A stretch of 43,089 nt of DNA, taken from positions 1 to 43,089 of the forward strand of contig JAFGFE010000041.1 of assembly GCA_016931225.1 (NCBI GenBank), in the 5' to 3' direction. Below, one piece after another: positions 42,801 through 43,089 of the stretch (its first letter is position 1; the number at the start of each line of letters is the position of its first letter). Made by a program: the position numbers and the translations under genes. The stretch is from Candidatus Zymogenaceae bacterium (GTDB lineage: Bacteria; Desulfobacterota; Zymogenia; Zymogenales; Zymogenaceae). The notes below the pieces were generated by a model. The model did no database searches. It was not told the DNA's origin and was given only the letters and a program-made list of their open reading frames with translations.

Positions 42801-43089
42801 ACAAACGGCGAGGAGCGGGAAGGCAGCGGAACGCCTGCGTATAACGATTATTTTGACAGCGCCCAGGATTCGCTCACCATCGCCACCGCCCACAACATCA
42901 CGAAGACGTTGATCGATCCTCCCGGCGGGAACGTGACGGTCGGCTCGGAGGTAACGTATCATATTGTCTACGAGCTTCCTGACGCGACGATACCGAGGGT
43001 TATCATTACCGACACCATCGGTGAGGGGCTGAGGTATTACAGCGGGATCAATTACGCCGAGGTGACGTTCCCGAACGGGAGCACGGCGA
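36852..43089 (+). CDS. giant secreted DUF11-repeat protein, partial (runs off the window end)
   Basis: The frame from ATG at 36852 stays open for 2,079 codons to the window edge, so the 3' end is missing. Residues 1-25 are a signal peptide (hydrophobic VLLCLCVGAFVLA, cleavage before QDVG). The rest is a chain of roughly 120-150-residue Ig-like/DUF11 repeats with the hallmark V-x-Y-T-I-x-x-x-N-T-G ... D-V-x-x-x-D-x-L-P, for example ITYTITLENTGNSTAYDVEV. Up to residue 1717 the repeats hold about 45 cysteines, often as CGAC, CC or CxxC near repeat ends. The last 360 residues seen have none. It follows the SdrD-B/DUF11 gene by 18 nt and so is probably its operon partner. DUF11 proteins are typically surface adhesins or sheath components; no function is provable here. 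Confidence 0.9.
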   Translation, partial: MVMVARYIRVITVLLCLCVGAFVLAQDVGLVSPPSIEVCGEGTFTITVNNPGATPTDDITNVVVTATLPANYEYYSASGSPSTAGLPDVVWTVGDMAGGASWSETLTIGPNCFATTGGTLDVTVTYTDSLLNPQSISDNSPSILVTEPNLVIELTDGIGGSTLVQEREVGDTAEWYIRVINTGPGRLNNVELDASFGAGLTDTSGIVWPVTIGDIDGYTTYDFSTAHGTVTATVDACLDIATIFTAEYDGCDGATAPCTRVTEEVEGSVELLYNTPNLQYDFYDAAGATVLSSVDIPYCGSYTVRVIVENPGADAGNIRNLTFEASFPEQLILLNVYDTDGAYNVTFGPPGGTYDPAIYAYVYTISVENNNPALDYVIAPNGTVEFFFEMEWENRCFPADCEALVFEPYFYDDCGEPFYPPVKELAVGDAPTAPYFTVVKTGPDNLSEGDTDTYTVTVTLDADAIASVDAQVQDTFPESFTASNADRSGVIDNSSGVKTVTWPVVSFAPGVPEVFTFDLTASYLGTDCTVGVENYVELINVVPICYIPGAPPIPCPVTPDDDYLNLVGDDLLTIEKTDPNGDGDSLYMDGSAATYRVTVGYDGPLCDFGGTLQTPPITVVDTYPAGGIISNLVTPATVIANVDHTSRTITWDIPVGYTGAFPVVLEYDMAIGTAGDGYSADLCICGTVVSNSVTAELADTDCIICNASETAASFNLGVDCDDELIAPFTSLKVANPGIEDLCDCVTYTNTLTFNASIDTAGSTWADIFFTENGDNNQLFDNAGSYETIGPATFTLNSGAPITQNITLGSPIDLSFLPGTPDAGDVLEIEYTICFTGGATPSVPGDFVDWSDFIVSGFPNSVCTTSDEFHEGCWVTARDLPPNLAVSTFCHYQGGVCSSVIRRCEESLFTFHLNQTNPSYGVRIEVDLDGDFSTTGGSNYDYVDYVGPIPASADTGILDGYYGALDTSVAGRLIWDIGDLTGSGDGSFSFYLQKNCDDENRVEARVIYYDTCGVESIDAMSYEAGRTWGGDILIKKTPEVIFVTDRITPPEWVLYVTNRGSGPAFSVDVVDVLGEGLEYDPGNPYTISGVAAGESVLFTQTNDYPNPGETTLEWIVSKIPPGETVEITLPAYIVDCNNRTNSVMALWGCGPTGYCDDTAPVYSHVEELTTKVTITQHSSTDVDLCKNNVSTGTIKFQNIGESNAYSLVVTEQLPDGLEYIPGSYTIDCDTDCGVGVNCCENPASFSYNAGTRTLTWEFWNQPGDAGMSPGAEYTITFDYELSTTGCVDYVDGSTMLLNLEYETVCGDAKTVATNSLSSQEGNPEIEVTKSPDPVYGEPGDSVSWTIVLENTGNMTAYDVVMTDDLPDNTTFFSITPVASPALTPVSVVDPYSWEVVDMNPGDSFTYTLTATIIAGGCDVPLDNVAGVDWGCCSGESDSANAGLVTQPDVSRNVSASGIVTTCGAGIEIVFTNGATSAYHPQIDSTLPAGYSHVDGNTSIVSDLRGPLTNTSGIDEPINAGSDGPVTLTWDEDYFGGEILQNETITITYDLVSSPGTCGIDKTGSNSVVVTYDDYCGTGPIVMAPATVDLTATAPSLTIDKDPNFQTVPPGGYAEWTIEIDETGGGTADDSVIITDELGSDYVLGTIMAPNITDYTGYTATPTITQPGGAGNPIFVEWTGLSLDANGDIDFTLRAYPDSGSLEANLYNTVTVTIECGACTAASAVDTVYTGYSNISKDIIPVTATIGEIVPIEIVTTYYGSTTGYTNVIVEDVLPADMTYAGSWSVSYVGTDTEPTVTFDSYNAGTNTVRWNLSGFTGPTDDIHILFDAMVLNTATSDDGDTLTNTGRTSYDAAGSSFTDTATDTIDLVESLLTITKDDGTGGIDVNAGDVITYTITLENTGNSTAYDVEVTDVIPTGLEYVTGSISGTGADDSLAPDLSWSIPSIAVGPANAVVLSYQVTVGDDVQPAEVLWNDANVTWRSLDTTNGEEREGSGTPAYNDYFDSAQDSLTIATAHNITKTLIDPPGGNVTVGSEVTYHIVYELPDATIPRVIITDTIGEGLRYYSGINYAEVTFPNGSTA

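Overview
The window is GC-rich, protein-dense DNA from what looks like a Gram-negative, probably anaerobic heterotroph. The pointers are an outer-membrane beta-barrel ending in phenylalanine, an exported lyase with a Sec signal peptide, a Liv-type ABC importer with a periplasmic binding protein, and GPH-type sugar symporters. The fused LivG-LivF ATPase beside an acyl-CoA ligase recalls Desulfobacterota (deltaproteobacteria), but this is a weak guess and no rRNA or tRNA gene was seen to test it. The first 1.2 kb is clearly more AT-rich than the rest.

Layout. (1) 60-1178, minus strand: an AT-rich pentapeptide-repeat protein. (2) 1573-8669: a GntR/FCD regulator, then a sugar symporter, a PIG-L deacetylase, a threonine-synthase-like PLP enzyme, a noncanonical M20 hydrolase and a second, paralogous symporter. 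The run ends in a 34-bp perfect palindrome, with a convergent RidA-family gene beyond it. (3) 9457-16135: an Old-Yellow-Enzyme-like flavoprotein, then a tight run of LacI regulator, SDR, fumarate-reductase-like flavoprotein, ThuA-like protein and Gfo/Idh/MocA oxidoreductase. (4) 16222-24399: a third symporter, an unrecognised 688-residue protein, a KDPG-aldolase-like protein, a KDG-kinase-like protein and a large exported protein resembling PcRGLX/YetA rhamnogalacturonan lyases. (5) 24662-31630: livM, livH, livK, a single-chain LivG-LivF and a long-chain acyl-CoA ligase. (6) 32138-43089: an outer-membrane barrel, a DUF11/SdrD-B surface protein and the first 2,079 codons of a giant cysteine-rich DUF11-repeat protein that runs off the window.

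How the genes may work together. Regions 3 and 4 read as a glycan-catabolic locus. The exported lyase would cut a uronate- or rhamnose-containing polysaccharide, symporters would import oligosaccharides, cytoplasmic enzymes would break and oxidise them, and the KDG kinase and KDPG aldolase would feed pyruvate and glyceraldehyde 3-phosphate. Region 2 looks like a separate route for an acylated, amino-bearing compound. It combines two deacylase-type hydrolases with a PLP lyase/synthase-fold enzyme, and RidA would remove reactive imines. Region 6 looks like a surface-display operon and is the part least explained by known families.

Functions come from reading translations and motifs by eye. No database search or structure prediction was run.
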